Positions 51,929-60,184 of a stretch of 64,000 nt of DNA are shown piece after piece. Each line of letters begins with the position of its first letter. Position 1 is the stretch's first letter. A program made the position numbers and the translations under genes. The notes under the pieces were generated by a model. That model was not told the DNA's origin. It saw only the letters and a list, made by a program, of their open reading frames with translations, and made no database searches. This DNA comes from PALSA-911 sp963743035 (lineage in GTDB: Bacteria > Pseudomonadota > Alphaproteobacteria > Acetobacterales > Acetobacteraceae): the NCBI GenBank assembly GCA_963743035.1, contig CAVUOB010000003.1, positions 248,001 through 312,000 on the forward strand. Reading direction: 5' to 3'.

Positions 51929-52399
51929 ATGGGATTGTTCGATCAGATACTCGGCGCCGTCATGAGCGGCGCCGGGGGGCAGGCTCCCCAGGAGGGAGCC
52001 CAGCCAGGACAAGTGCCCGGAACGCTCGGTGCGGGAACGCTCGGGGCCGGCGCCCTGCCGCAGCTGCTGATGGCCGCGATCGCGCATGAAGGCGGGATCG
52101 GCGGCCTGATGCAGAAATTCCAGTCGGCCGGGATGGGCGAGACCATCGCCTCCTGGGTCGGCACCGGCCCCAACCAGCCGGTCAGCCCCGCCGCCCTGCA
52201 ACAGGTGCTGGACCCCGCGACGGTGCAGGCGATCGCCGAGAAGACCGGCCTGCCGATCCAGCAGATCATGGCCCAGGCCAGCCAGCATCTGCCGCAGATG
52301 GTGGACGGGCTGACGCCGAACGGCCAGGTGCCGGCCAGCTCCGACGCGTTGCTGCAGGCCGGGCTGGCGCTGCTGAAGAGCCGCTTCGGCGTCGCCTGA
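51929..52399 (+). CDS. YidB-family (DUF937) protein
   Basis: Small protein of 156 aa that begins MGLFDQILGAVMSGAGGQAP, followed by a Gly/Ala-rich linker and the YidB core GMGETIASWVGTGPNQPVSPAALQQVLDPATVQAIAEKTGLPIQQIMAQASQHLPQMVDGLTPNG. DUF937/YidB proteins are of unknown function; several are associated with biofilm or envelope traits. It lies just downstream of the small secreted protein gene and is convergent with trpS, ending 40 bases away. Confidence 0.85.
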   Translation: MGLFDQILGAVMSGAGGQAPQEGAQPGQVPGTLGAGTLGAGALPQLLMAAIAHEGGIGGLMQKFQSAGMGETIASWVGTGPNQPVSPAALQQVLDPATVQAIAEKTGLPIQQIMAQASQHLPQMVDGLTPNGQVPASSDALLQAGLALLKSRFGVA

Positions 52400-52438
52400 G
52401 CGCCGTTTCACGCTTCGTGAAACGGCCCTGAGCGGGCG

Positions 52439-53437
52439 CTACGCCTTCAGGAAGCCTACCAGCCGCTCCGCCTCCGCCACGATCGGATCGGCGATCGCCG
52501 CCGCCTGCTCGGCGCCCTTGTGCAGGATCGCGTCCAGCGTCCCCGGGTCGGCCAGCAGCCGCGTGGTCTCGCGCCCGATCGGGCCCAGCTTCTCCACCAG
52601 CAGATCGGCGAGCGACTTCTTGAAGTCGCCGAAACCCTTGCCGCCATGCTCGCGCAGCACGCCCGCATGGTCGGTGCCGGCCAGCGCCGCGTAGATCCCG
52701 ACCAGATTGCGCGCCTCCGGCCGGTTCAGCAGGCCCTCGGTCTCCGACGGCAGCGGCTCGGGGTCGGTCTTGGCGCGGCGGATCTTCAGCGCGATCGTGT
52801 CGGCATCGTCGTTCAGGTTGATCCGGCTCTGATCGGACGGATCGGATTTGGACATCTTCCTTGTGCCGTCGCGCAGGCTCATCACCCGCGCCGCCGGACC
52901 CAGGATCAGCGGCTCGATATTGGGGAAGAACTCCACCCCGTAATCATGGTTGAACTTCTGCGCGATGTCGTTCGCCAGCTCCAGATGCTGCTTCTGGTCG
53001 TCGCCGACCGGCACGCGGGTGGCGTGATAGGCGTGGATGTCGGCCGCCATCAGGTTGGGATAGACGTACAGCCCCGCCGAGGCGTTCTCCCGGTCCTTGC
53101 CGGCCTTGTCCTTGAACTGGGTCATGCGGTTGAGCCAGCCGAGCCGCGCCACGCAGTTGAAGATCCAGGCGAGCTGCGCATGCGCGCGCACCGCCGATTG
53201 CAGGAACAGCGTGTGGCGGTTGTGATCGACCCCGCAGGCCAGCAGCGTCGCCGCCATTTCCCGCGTCGCCGCGGTCAGCGTCTTGGGGTCCTGGAACACG
53301 GTGATCGCGTGCAGATCGACGACACACCAGATGCAGTCATGGTTCTCCTGCAGATCGACCCAGTTCCGGATCGCGCCCAGATAATTGCCGAGGGTGGGAA
53401 TGCCGGAGGGCTGGATGCCCGAGAAGATACGCTGCAT
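52439..53437 (-). CDS. trpS: Tryptophanyl-tRNA synthetase
   Basis: Class Ic synthetase of 332 aa. The HIGH-type motif is SGIQPSGIPTLGNYLGA at the start, and KMSKS is intact in DGTRKMSKSDPSD. The tryptophan-binding region AADIHAYHATRVPVGDDQKQHLELANDIAQKF is present. The last 60 residues have the helical C-terminal domain. ATG 53437 is preceded by CGATCGGTTCGTCC, and it follows the murJ gene on the same strand by about 70 bases. Confidence 0.96.
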   Translation of the reverse strand: MQRIFSGIQPSGIPTLGNYLGAIRNWVDLQENHDCIWCVVDLHAITVFQDPKTLTAATREMAATLLACGVDHNRHTLFLQSAVRAHAQLAWIFNCVARLGWLNRMTQFKDKAGKDRENASAGLYVYPNLMAADIHAYHATRVPVGDDQKQHLELANDIAQKFNHDYGVEFFPNIEPLILGPAARVMSLRDGTRKMSKSDPSDQSRINLNDDADTIALKIRRAKTDPEPLPSETEGLLNRPEARNLVGIYAALAGTDHAGVLREHGGKGFGDFKKSLADLLVEKLGPIGRETTRLLADPGTLDAILHKGAEQAAAIADPIVAEAERLVGFLKA

Positions 53438-53510
53438 GGGACGAACCGATCGTTGAAGAAGACGGGGTAGTCGGGAAGGCGGGTGTAGTTCGGCGGAACC
53501 AGCTTCCCGG

Positions 53511-55094
53511 TCAAGTAGGCGTGTCAGGCGCGGGCGCGGCCTTGCGCCGCGAACGGCGCAGCATCCCCCGCACCTCCCGCAGGTCGAACGCACCGGTCAG
53601 CTGCCCGGCGGCGACATAGGCCGCCAGGCCCAGGCCGACCAGCGCCGCCAGGGCGGCGTATTTCAGCCCGCGCGTGCCCGCGGCGGCGGCGAACAGCGGC
53701 CCCTGCGCCAGCGCCAGGGTCGCCGCCATGGCGGCGGCGGCCAAGCCCATGCGCGGCAGGCGGCGCCGCAGCCCGGCATCGGGAACCAGCTGCCCCTGCC
53801 GGTACAGCACCACGGCCAGCCACACGCAGTTGAAGATCGCCGCGATGGAGGTGGCCAGCGCCGGGCCGACATGGCGCAGCGGGACCATGAAGGCCACGTT
53901 CAGCGCCAGGTTCAGCGCCACCGCCGCCATGCCGATCTTCACCGGCTTGGCCGTGTCGCCGCGCGCGAAGAACGCCGGCGCCAGCACCTTCACCGCCACG
54001 AACGCCGGCAGCCCCAGCGCATAGGCCGCCAGCGCCTGCGCCGACAGCCGCGCCGCCTCCATGTCGAAGGCGCCGCGCCCGAACAGCACCCAGACGATCG
54101 GAAAGGCCGAAATCGCCAGCGCCAGCGCCGCCGGGATGGTCAGGAACAGCGCGAACTCCAGCGCCCGGTTCAGCGTGTCGATCGCCCCCCGCGCATCCCC
54201 GCCGCGCACCTGGCGCGACAGCATCGGCAGCAGCGCGGTGCCCACCGCGGTGCCGATCACCCCCAGCGGCAATTGCTGGATGCGGTCGGCATAATACAGC
54301 AGCGACACGGTGCCCGCCGGCAGCAGGCTGGCGATGATCACATCCACCGCCAGATTGAGCTGCGTCACCCCCGCGCCGACCAGCCCCGGCGCCATCTTGC
54401 GAAACAGGCCCCGCATCTGCGGCGTCAGCCGCGGCCGCGGAATCCGGATGCGCATCCCGGCCCGCCGCACCGCCCAGACCAGCAAAGCCAGTTGCGCCAC
54501 GCCGGACAGCGACACGCCCCAGGCCAGCGCATACCCGGCATTGGCGACATAGGGCGTCAAACCCAGCATCGCCACGATGGAAAACACATTGAACAACACC
54601 GGCGCCGCCGCCGCGGCGGCAAAACGGTCCAGCCCGTTGAGAACCCCGGAAAACAACGCTGTCAGGCAGATCAGGAACAGATACGGAAACGTGATCCGCG
54701 TCAGATCGACCGCCAACGCGAATTTCTCCGGTATGGCGGCAAAGCCGGGCGCCAGAACCACCATCACCTGCGGCATGAACACCATGCCGGCAATGGTCAG
54801 CCCGCCCAGCCAGAACGCCATGACCGCCGTCGTCTCCTCGGCAAACCGGTTGGCCGCCTCCTTGCCCTCCGCATGCAGCATGCCGGCAAAGGACGGCACG
54901 AAAGCGGCATTGAACGCACCCTCGCCAAACAGCCGCCGAAACAGATTGGGCAACTTCAGCGCCACGAAAAACGCATCCGCCACCGGCCCTGCCCCCAACA
55001 TGGCGGCAATCAACATGTCCCGGGCAAAACCCAGCACACGGCTGGCCATGGTCCAAACCCCAACCGTGACCACGCCCCGCAGCATCGAATTCAT
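53511..55094 (-). CDS. murJ: Lipid II flippase MurJ
   Basis: Membrane protein of about 527 aa with roughly 14 hydrophobic segments, the MATE-like flippase that moves lipid II to the periplasm. The start reads VWTMASRVLGFARDMLIAAMLGAGPVADAFFVALKLPNLFRRLFGEGAFNAAFVPSF, the family signature with the conserved Arg and Asp. The central TLNRALEFALFLTIPAALALAISAFPIV stretch is also typical. ATG 55094 is chosen; an upstream alternative would run into the palindromic element. It is followed by trpS. Confidence 0.92.
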   Translation of the reverse strand: MNSMLRGVVTVGVWTMASRVLGFARDMLIAAMLGAGPVADAFFVALKLPNLFRRLFGEGAFNAAFVPSFAGMLHAEGKEAANRFAEETTAVMAFWLGGLTIAGMVFMPQVMVVLAPGFAAIPEKFALAVDLTRITFPYLFLICLTALFSGVLNGLDRFAAAAAAPVLFNVFSIVAMLGLTPYVANAGYALAWGVSLSGVAQLALLVWAVRRAGMRIRIPRPRLTPQMRGLFRKMAPGLVGAGVTQLNLAVDVIIASLLPAGTVSLLYYADRIQQLPLGVIGTAVGTALLPMLSRQVRGGDARGAIDTLNRALEFALFLTIPAALALAISAFPIVWVLFGRGAFDMEAARLSAQALAAYALGLPAFVAVKVLAPAFFARGDTAKPVKIGMAAVALNLALNVAFMVPLRHVGPALATSIAAIFNCVWLAVVLYRQGQLVPDAGLRRRLPRMGLAAAAMAATLALAQGPLFAAAAGTRGLKYAALAALVGLGLAAYVAAGQLTGAFDLREVRGMLRRSRRKAAPAPDTPT

Positions 55095-55124
55095 GGCCTT
55101 GGTCCTGGGTGTGGGGCGGTGGGC

Positions 55125-55375
55125 AGGCAAGATTGGGGCTTTGCCCCAAACCCCAGCAGGGGCTCTGCCCCTGCACCCCGCCAGGGAACTCGTTCCCTGG
55201 ACCCATTCCAATTGGTTTGTCGGAAAAGGGGGCATAACCGACGTAGCCGTTGAGCGGCCTTGGCATGCCCCCTTTTCCAACAAACCAGTCCGAGGGGTGA
55301 AGGGGACGACTGTCCCCTTCCGGGTGCAGGGCAGCGCCCTGCCGGGGCCTGGGGCGGAGCCCCAGCCTTGCCTTC
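55125..55375. repeat. Intergenic palindromic element, full copy (copy 9)
   Basis: Central stem 55213-55234 with 55266-55287, 21 of 22 paired. The loop has TAACCGACGTAGCCGTTGA. Arms include GGGGCTTTGCCCC and AGGGAACTCGTTCCCT. It occupies most of the 310-base gap between murJ and gpsA, both on the minus strand. Confidence 0.9.
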
Positions 55376-55404
55376 CCGCAGTCCCAAACCCCAGACCATG
55401 GCCA

Positions 55405-56367
55405 TCATTCGTCGCGCCGGGGGCGGGCCAGGAGGCCGGTCATGAGCTCGGCCAGGTTCGCGCGGCCGGATACCAGGCTGGCGACGGCCTGGCAGATGGG
55501 CATGTCGACGTTCTTGGCCCGCGCGATCAGCGCGGGGGCGGTGGCGACGCCTTCGGTCACGCTGCTGCGCCCGGCGAGGATGCTCGCCAGGGTTTCGCCA
55601 CGCCCGAGTGCGTGGCCGAGGGAATAGTTGCGGCTGGAGGCTCCGGTGCAGGTCAGCAGCAGGTCGCCGAGGCCCGACAGGCCCATGGCGGTTTCGGTGC
55701 GTCCGCCCAGCGCCAGGATCAGCCGGGACAATTCGGCCACGCCCCGGGTGATCAGCGCCGCGCGGGCGTTCTCGCCAAGTCCGGCGCCGATCACCGCGCC
55801 GGCCGCGATGGCGATGACGTTCTTGGCCGCGCCGCCGGCCTGCGCGCCGATCGGGTCGTCATTGCCGTACAGGCGGAATTCCGGCGTGGCGAGCAGCGGC
55901 GCCAGAAGCGCGCGCAGCGCCGGATCGGCCGCCGCGATGACGGCGGCGGCCGGCAGCCCGCGCGCGATCTCGCCGGCGAAATTGGGGCCGCTGAGCACTG
56001 CGACGGGACGGCCGGGGTGCAGCTCGGCCAGGATTTCCGCCGGAAACCGCTGGCTGGTGGCTTCGACCCCCTTGCCGCAGACCAGCACCGGCGCATCGCC
56101 CGGCGGCAGCTGCGCGGCCACCGCGCGCATATGCTGCACCGGCACCACGAGCAGGATCGCGTCGGCGTCCCTGGGCAGTTCGGCGGTGACGGCGATCGCG
56201 TCGGGCAGGCGGATGCCGGGCAGGCGGGGGTTTTCCCTTGTGCCCTCGATGGCCGCGGCGCGGGCGGGATCGCGCGCCCACAGCGTGACGGCGCATCCGG
56301 CGCGGCTGGCCTGGATCGCCAGCGCGGTGCCCCACGCGCCGGCGCCGATGACCGCGACGCTACTCAT
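55405..56367 (-). CDS. gpsA: Glycerol-3-phosphate dehydrogenase [NAD(P)+]
   Basis: Enzyme of 320 aa making sn-glycerol 3-phosphate for phospholipids. The N-terminal Rossmann motif is VIGAGAWGTALAIQASRAG. KGVEATSQRFPAEIL, then VLSGPNFAGEIARGLPAAAVIA with the catalytic lysine later in GGAAKNVIAIAAG (around residue 185), and GLGDLLLTCTGASSRNYSLG near residue 250 are family marks. The start overlaps the last 8 bases of rlmJ, so it is coupled to it in the tsaD-rlmJ-gpsA operon. Confidence 0.95.
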   Translation of the reverse strand: MSSVAVIGAGAWGTALAIQASRAGCAVTLWARDPARAAAIEGTRENPRLPGIRLPDAIAVTAELPRDADAILLVVPVQHMRAVAAQLPPGDAPVLVCGKGVEATSQRFPAEILAELHPGRPVAVLSGPNFAGEIARGLPAAAVIAAADPALRALLAPLLATPEFRLYGNDDPIGAQAGGAAKNVIAIAAGAVIGAGLGENARAALITRGVAELSRLILALGGRTETAMGLSGLGDLLLTCTGASSRNYSLGHALGRGETLASILAGRSSVTEGVATAPALIARAKNVDMPICQAVASLVSGRANLAELMTGLLARPRRDE

Positions 56368-57274
56368 CGACGAGCCGCATCACGGCGATGCCCTCCCCGG
56401 GTTCGCGGCTGCCGAGCCGGTCCAGCAGCGCCTGCAGGATGGCCGGCGCCGCCTCTTCGAAGCCGAAGGGCGGGTTGACCACGGCCAGTCCGCATCCGTT
56501 CAGCCGCGTCGGGTCCAGCGGCTCGCGCAGCCAGAGCTCCGCCGCGACGATGTCGCGAATGCCGCTTTCGGCAAGCGCCGTATGGAAGGCGCGCACCGGC
56601 GCGCGATGCTTGACCGGGTACCACGCGGCGAACACCCCGGTGCGAAACCGCGACCAGCCGGTGCGCAGTCCGGCGGCCAGGTGGCTGAATTCCTCCGTAT
56701 CCTCATAGGGCGGGTCGATCAGCACCAGGCCGCGCTTCTGCGCCGGCGGCAGCAGCGCGCGCAACGCTTCCCACGCATCGCGCCGATGCACCGCCACCTG
56801 CGGGTCACGGGCGAACTCGACCTTCAGCGCCGCGTAATCCTCCGGATGAAGCTCGCAGCAGGCCATCCGGTCGTCGTCGCGCAGCAGCGCCCGGATCAGC
56901 GCCGGGGAGCCGGGATAGGAGCCGGGATAGAAGCCGGGCGACAAATTCTTCTCCTCTCCCCCATCTTTGGGGGAGAGGGCAGGGTGAGGGGGAGAGGGGC
57001 ATGCGCTCGGACACAGGCCCTGGGCGCGCACTTCGCCCACATAATCGGCCAGCTCGGCGGGCGGGTCCTCCAGCAGCCGGGCGATGCCGGCGCGCCATTC
57101 GCCGGTGCGCTCGGCCGGCCCGGAAGACAGATCGTAGCGGCCGCGCCCGGCATGGGTATCGAGCACGAACACCGGCGCCTGCTTGCGCATCAGCGCGCGC
57201 AGCAGCCAGACCAGCAAAGCGTGCTTCATGCAGTCGGCGAAATTGCCGGCATGGAAGGCGTGGCGGTAGTTCAC
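56360..57274 (-). CDS. rlmJ: 23S rRNA m6A2030 methyltransferase RlmJ, with an in-frame insertion
   Basis: SAM-dependent methyltransferase, about 304 aa, that methylates A2030. Start GTG 57274 overlaps the tsaD stop (GTGA). The opening NYRHAFHAGNFADCMKHALL and VFVLDTHAGRGRYDL match the family. Catalytic DPPY is in LVLIDPPYEDTEE. Between EVRAQG and YPGSPALIRALL lies an extra segment (CPSPPHPALSPKDGGEE...) read from an inserted palindrome; Escherichia coli RlmJ (280 aa) has no such segment here. The frame is kept, so the protein should gain a loop of about 30 residues. It overlaps gpsA at its end. Confidence 0.9.
   Translation of the reverse strand: MNYRHAFHAGNFADCMKHALLVWLLRALMRKQAPVFVLDTHAGRGRYDLSSGPAERTGEWRAGIARLLEDPPAELADYVGEVRAQGLCPSACPSPPHPALSPKDGGEEKNLSPGFYPGSYPGSPALIRALLRDDDRMACCELHPEDYAALKVEFARDPQVAVHRRDAWEALRALLPPAQKRGLVLIDPPYEDTEEFSHLAAGLRTGWSRFRTGVFAAWYPVKHRAPVRAFHTALAESGIRDIVAAELWLREPLDPTRLNGCGLAVVNPPFGFEEAAPAILQALLDRLGSREPGEGIAVMRLVDE
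56905..57001. repeat. Palindromic element inserted in frame in rlmJ
   Basis: CTCTCCCCCATCTTTGGGGGAGAG is the hairpin core (56954-56977), followed by AGGGTGAGGGGGAGAGGGGC. The same GGGGGAGAGGG family occurs in tandem at 49363-49510. At one border the bases encoding YPGS are duplicated (GFYPGSYPGSP), which looks like a target-site duplication or slippage. Confidence 0.8.
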
Positions 57275-58401
57275 GCGGCCTCGACCGCCATGTCCGGTGC
57301 ATCCAGCGGCCAGCGCGGCCGCGGCGCGAAGTCCAGCCGGTCGACCGAGCCGAGCCGCAGCCGCTCGATGCCGGCCCAGGCCACCATCACCGCATTGTCC
57401 GTGCACAGCCGCGGCGGCGGCGCCACCAGCCGGTAGCCGTTTCGTCTGGCCGCCGCTTCCAACGCCGCGCGAATGGTCCCGTTCGCCGCCACGCCGCCGG
57501 CGACGACCAGCAGGCTGGCCTCCGGACCCAGCATCCGCATCGCGTGCGAGGCGCGATCCGCCAGCACCTCGGCCACCGCGCGCTGGAAGCTGGCGCAGAT
57601 ATCGGCGGCAACCGCTCCCGGCAGCGCTCCGGCGGGATGGCGCGCCACCTCCTGCGCCACCGCCGTCTTCAGACCGGAGAAGGAGAAATCGCAGCCGGCT
57701 CGGCCCAGCAGCGGGCGCGGAAACGCATAGCGCGACGCATCGCCGGACGCCGCCAGCCGCTCGAGCGCCGGCCCGCCCGGCCAGGGCAGGCCGAGCAGTT
57801 TTGCCACCTTGTCGAACGCCTCCCCGGCCGCGTCGTCCAGCGTGCCGCCCAGGCGGCGGTGCCGGCCGACCCCCTCCACCGCCACGCATTGGCAATGCCC
57901 GCCGGAGATCAGCAGCAGCAGATAGGGAAACGGCGCGCCTTCCGCGCTCACCAATCCGGGCAGTCTCGCCGTCAGCGCATGCGCCTCCAGATGATTGACC
58001 GCGACATAGGGGATCCGCTGCGCCAGCGCGATGCCCTTGGCCACGCCGGAACCGACGATCAGCCCGCCGATCAACCCTGGCCCACCGCTGGCAGCCACGC
58101 CGCCGAGCTCGCCGAAGCCGAGCCCGGCCCGTTCCATCACCCCGCGCACCAGGCCGGGCAGATGCGCCAGATGCGCCCGCGCCGCGATCTCCGGCACCAC
58201 GCCGCCATAGGGCGCATGCTCCCGCTCCTGGCCGAGCACCGCCTCGGCCAGGATCCGGCCGTCCGGAGCCAGCACCGCGGCGGCGGTCTCGTCGCAGGAA
58301 CTCTCGATCCCCAACACTGGGCCGGGCACGGGTCCGGAAACTGGTCCAGGCACGGGGCGGAGGAATGGACCCGAAACAGGGCCGGTCTGCATGGGTATCA
58401 T
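57271..58401 (-). CDS. tsaD: tRNA N6-adenosine threonylcarbamoyltransferase TsaD
   Basis: ASKHA-fold enzyme of 376 aa that transfers the threonylcarbamoyl group to A37 of tRNA. The start has an unusual Gly-Pro-rich prefix of about 26 residues, then GIESSCDETAAAVL and EREHAPYGGVVPEIAARAH, the metal- and substrate-site signatures. NHLEAHALTARLPG supplies a further histidine pair and LLLISGGHCQCV the phosphate loop. ATG 58401 has AAAGGAAAG just upstream. It heads the overlapping tsaD-rlmJ-gpsA operon and is divergent from hemC with only 36 bases between. Confidence 0.95.
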   Translation of the reverse strand: MIPMQTGPVSGPFLRPVPGPVSGPVPGPVLGIESSCDETAAAVLAPDGRILAEAVLGQEREHAPYGGVVPEIAARAHLAHLPGLVRGVMERAGLGFGELGGVAASGGPGLIGGLIVGSGVAKGIALAQRIPYVAVNHLEAHALTARLPGLVSAEGAPFPYLLLLISGGHCQCVAVEGVGRHRRLGGTLDDAAGEAFDKVAKLLGLPWPGGPALERLAASGDASRYAFPRPLLGRAGCDFSFSGLKTAVAQEVARHPAGALPGAVAADICASFQRAVAEVLADRASHAMRMLGPEASLLVVAGGVAANGTIRAALEAAARRNGYRLVAPPPRLCTDNAVMVAWAGIERLRLGSVDRLDFAPRPRWPLDAPDMAVEAA

Positions 58402-58437
58402 CTTTCCTTTAAGCTGCGGCGGTAATAGGACACCAGG

Positions 58438-59469
58438 ATGACCGTCGCCCAGCCCCCTGCCGTTCCGTCATCCGCACGAACGCCGAAGATCCGGCCGCAC
58501 GCGCGCTCGCTGCCGCTGCGCGTCGGCACGCGCCGCTCGCCGCTGGCGCTGGTGCAGACCCGCGCCTTCCTGGACACGCTGCGCCATTTCTGCCCGGTGC
58601 TGCGCGCCCCCATCTTCGGTAACCAGGATGTGTTCGAGGAGCATGCGATCAACACCACCGGCGACGTGGTGCAGGACCGCACCCTGGCCGATATCGGCGG
58701 AAAAGGCCTGTTTGCCAAGGAGATCCACGAAGCCCTGGCCGATGGGCGGGTGGATTTCGCGGTGCACAGCCTGAAGGACCTGGAGACCGAGCTGCCCGCC
58801 GGCATCGTGCTGGCCTGCACCCTGAAGCGGGAGGACGCGCGCGACGCGCTGATCTTCGGCCCGTCCTGCGACTGCGCCGCCGACCCGGCCGACCCCTTCG
58901 CCGCGCTGCCGGACGGCGCGGTCATCGGCACGGCCTCCGTCCGCCGCCAGGCGCAATTGCTGCATGCCAGGCCCGACCTGAGCTGCGTGACGATCCGCGG
59001 CAACGTGCAGACACGGCTGGCCAAGGTCGCCGCCGGCGACTGCGCCGCCTCCCTGCTGGCGCTCGCGGGGCTGAAGCGGCTGGGTCTGGAGGACCGGGCC
59101 AGCCGGATCCTCGACCCCGATATCATGGTGCCCGCGGCCGGCCAGGGCATCGTCGGTGTCACCGTGCGCGCCGACGACCTCGAATTGCTGGAGATGCTGT
59201 CGGGGATCGAGGACCCCGAAGCCAAGGCCGTCTCCCTGGCGGAACGTGCGCTGCTCGCCGAGCTGGACGGCTCCTGCCGCACGCCGATCGGCGGCCATGC
59301 GCGGCTGCTGGCGAGCGGCGAGCTGAACCTGACCGGCATGGTGGCCCGCGCGGACGGCAGCTTCCTGCTCAAGCGCTGCCTGCGCGGCGCGGTGTCGGAC
59401 GCCGCGCGCATCGGCGCGGAACTCGGCGCCAGCCTGCGCGCCGACAGCCCGCGCGACATCTTCTCCTGA
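58438..59469 (+). CDS. hemC: Hydroxymethylbilane synthase (porphobilinogen deaminase)
   Basis: Enzyme of 343 aa that polymerises four porphobilinogens. After a 25-residue Pro/Arg-rich prefix the core starts LPLRVGTRRSPLALVQTRAFL. FAVHSLKDLETELPAGI is near residue 115, GTASVRRQAQLLHARPDL follows, and the dipyrromethane-binding cysteine is in LDGSCRTPIGGHA near residue 280. Length is slightly above normal (about 310) owing to the prefix. It begins the hemC-hemD-mic60-hemY operon and is 8 bases from hemD. Confidence 0.96.
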   Translation: MTVAQPPAVPSSARTPKIRPHARSLPLRVGTRRSPLALVQTRAFLDTLRHFCPVLRAPIFGNQDVFEEHAINTTGDVVQDRTLADIGGKGLFAKEIHEALADGRVDFAVHSLKDLETELPAGIVLACTLKREDARDALIFGPSCDCAADPADPFAALPDGAVIGTASVRRQAQLLHARPDLSCVTIRGNVQTRLAKVAAGDCAASLLALAGLKRLGLEDRASRILDPDIMVPAAGQGIVGVTVRADDLELLEMLSGIEDPEAKAVSLAERALLAELDGSCRTPIGGHARLLASGELNLTGMVARADGSFLLKRCLRGAVSDAARIGAELGASLRADSPRDIFS

Positions 59470-59476
59470 ACCCCGC

Positions 59477-60184
59477 ATGGCCGGGGACAGCCGCCGGTCT
59501 GTCCTGATCACGCGCCCGGAACCGGGTGCCAGCGAGACGGCGCAGCGCATCCTTGCCATGCGGCTCGAACCGGTGCTGGCGCCGCTGCTGCGGGTGAAGC
59601 GGCTGCCTTTGGCCGATCCCGGCCCCATCCAGGCCATCCTGGCCACCAGCGGCAACGCCATCGCCGGGCTGTCCGGGATGCACAGGTCCCGGCCATTGCT
59701 GGCGGTGGGTGACGCCACGGCCGAGCGCGCTACCGCGGCCGGGTTCACCTCCGTGGTCAGCGCCGCCGGCGATGCCACGGACCTCGCGGCGCTGGCCCGG
59801 CAAAGCCTGGATCCTGCCGCCGGCCCGCTGCTGCTCGCCTGCGGCCGCGGCCACGGGCATCCCTTGGCCGCGGCGCTGCGCCAGCAGGGCTTCCGGGTGC
59901 TGCGCCGCACCGTCTATGCCGCCGAACCCGAGCCCACCCTGCCGGAGGCGGCCGCTGCCGCCCTGCGCGCGGACCGGCTGCGCGCGGCGCTGTTCTTCTC
60001 CGCCGAGACCGCGCGGCAGTTCGTTTCTCTGGCGTGCCGGACCGGTTTACAGGATTCCACCCGCGGGGTCGTCGCATTAGCTATCAGTGCGCCGGCCGGC
60101 GTGGCATTATCGCCGCTCCCATGGGGCGACCTGTTGATCGCTGCCAGACCGAACCAGGACGAATTGCTGGCCCTGCTGCAATGA
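59477..60184 (+). CDS. hemD: Uroporphyrinogen-III synthase
   Basis: Enzyme of 235 aa that closes the tetrapyrrole ring. The sequence is poorly conserved, as usual for HemD: VLITRPEPGASETAQRILAMRLEPVLAPLLRV at the start, then LLAVGDATAERATAAGFTSVV, and near the end LFFSAETARQFVSLACRTGL. It lies between hemC and the Mic60-like gene, overlapping the latter by four bases (ATGA), which supports the call. Confidence 0.87.
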   Translation: MAGDSRRSVLITRPEPGASETAQRILAMRLEPVLAPLLRVKRLPLADPGPIQAILATSGNAIAGLSGMHRSRPLLAVGDATAERATAAGFTSVVSAAGDATDLAALARQSLDPAAGPLLLACGRGHGHPLAAALRQQGFRVLRRTVYAAEPEPTLPEAAAAALRADRLRAALFFSAETARQFVSLACRTGLQDSTRGVVALAISAPAGVALSPLPWGDLLIAARPNQDELLALLQ

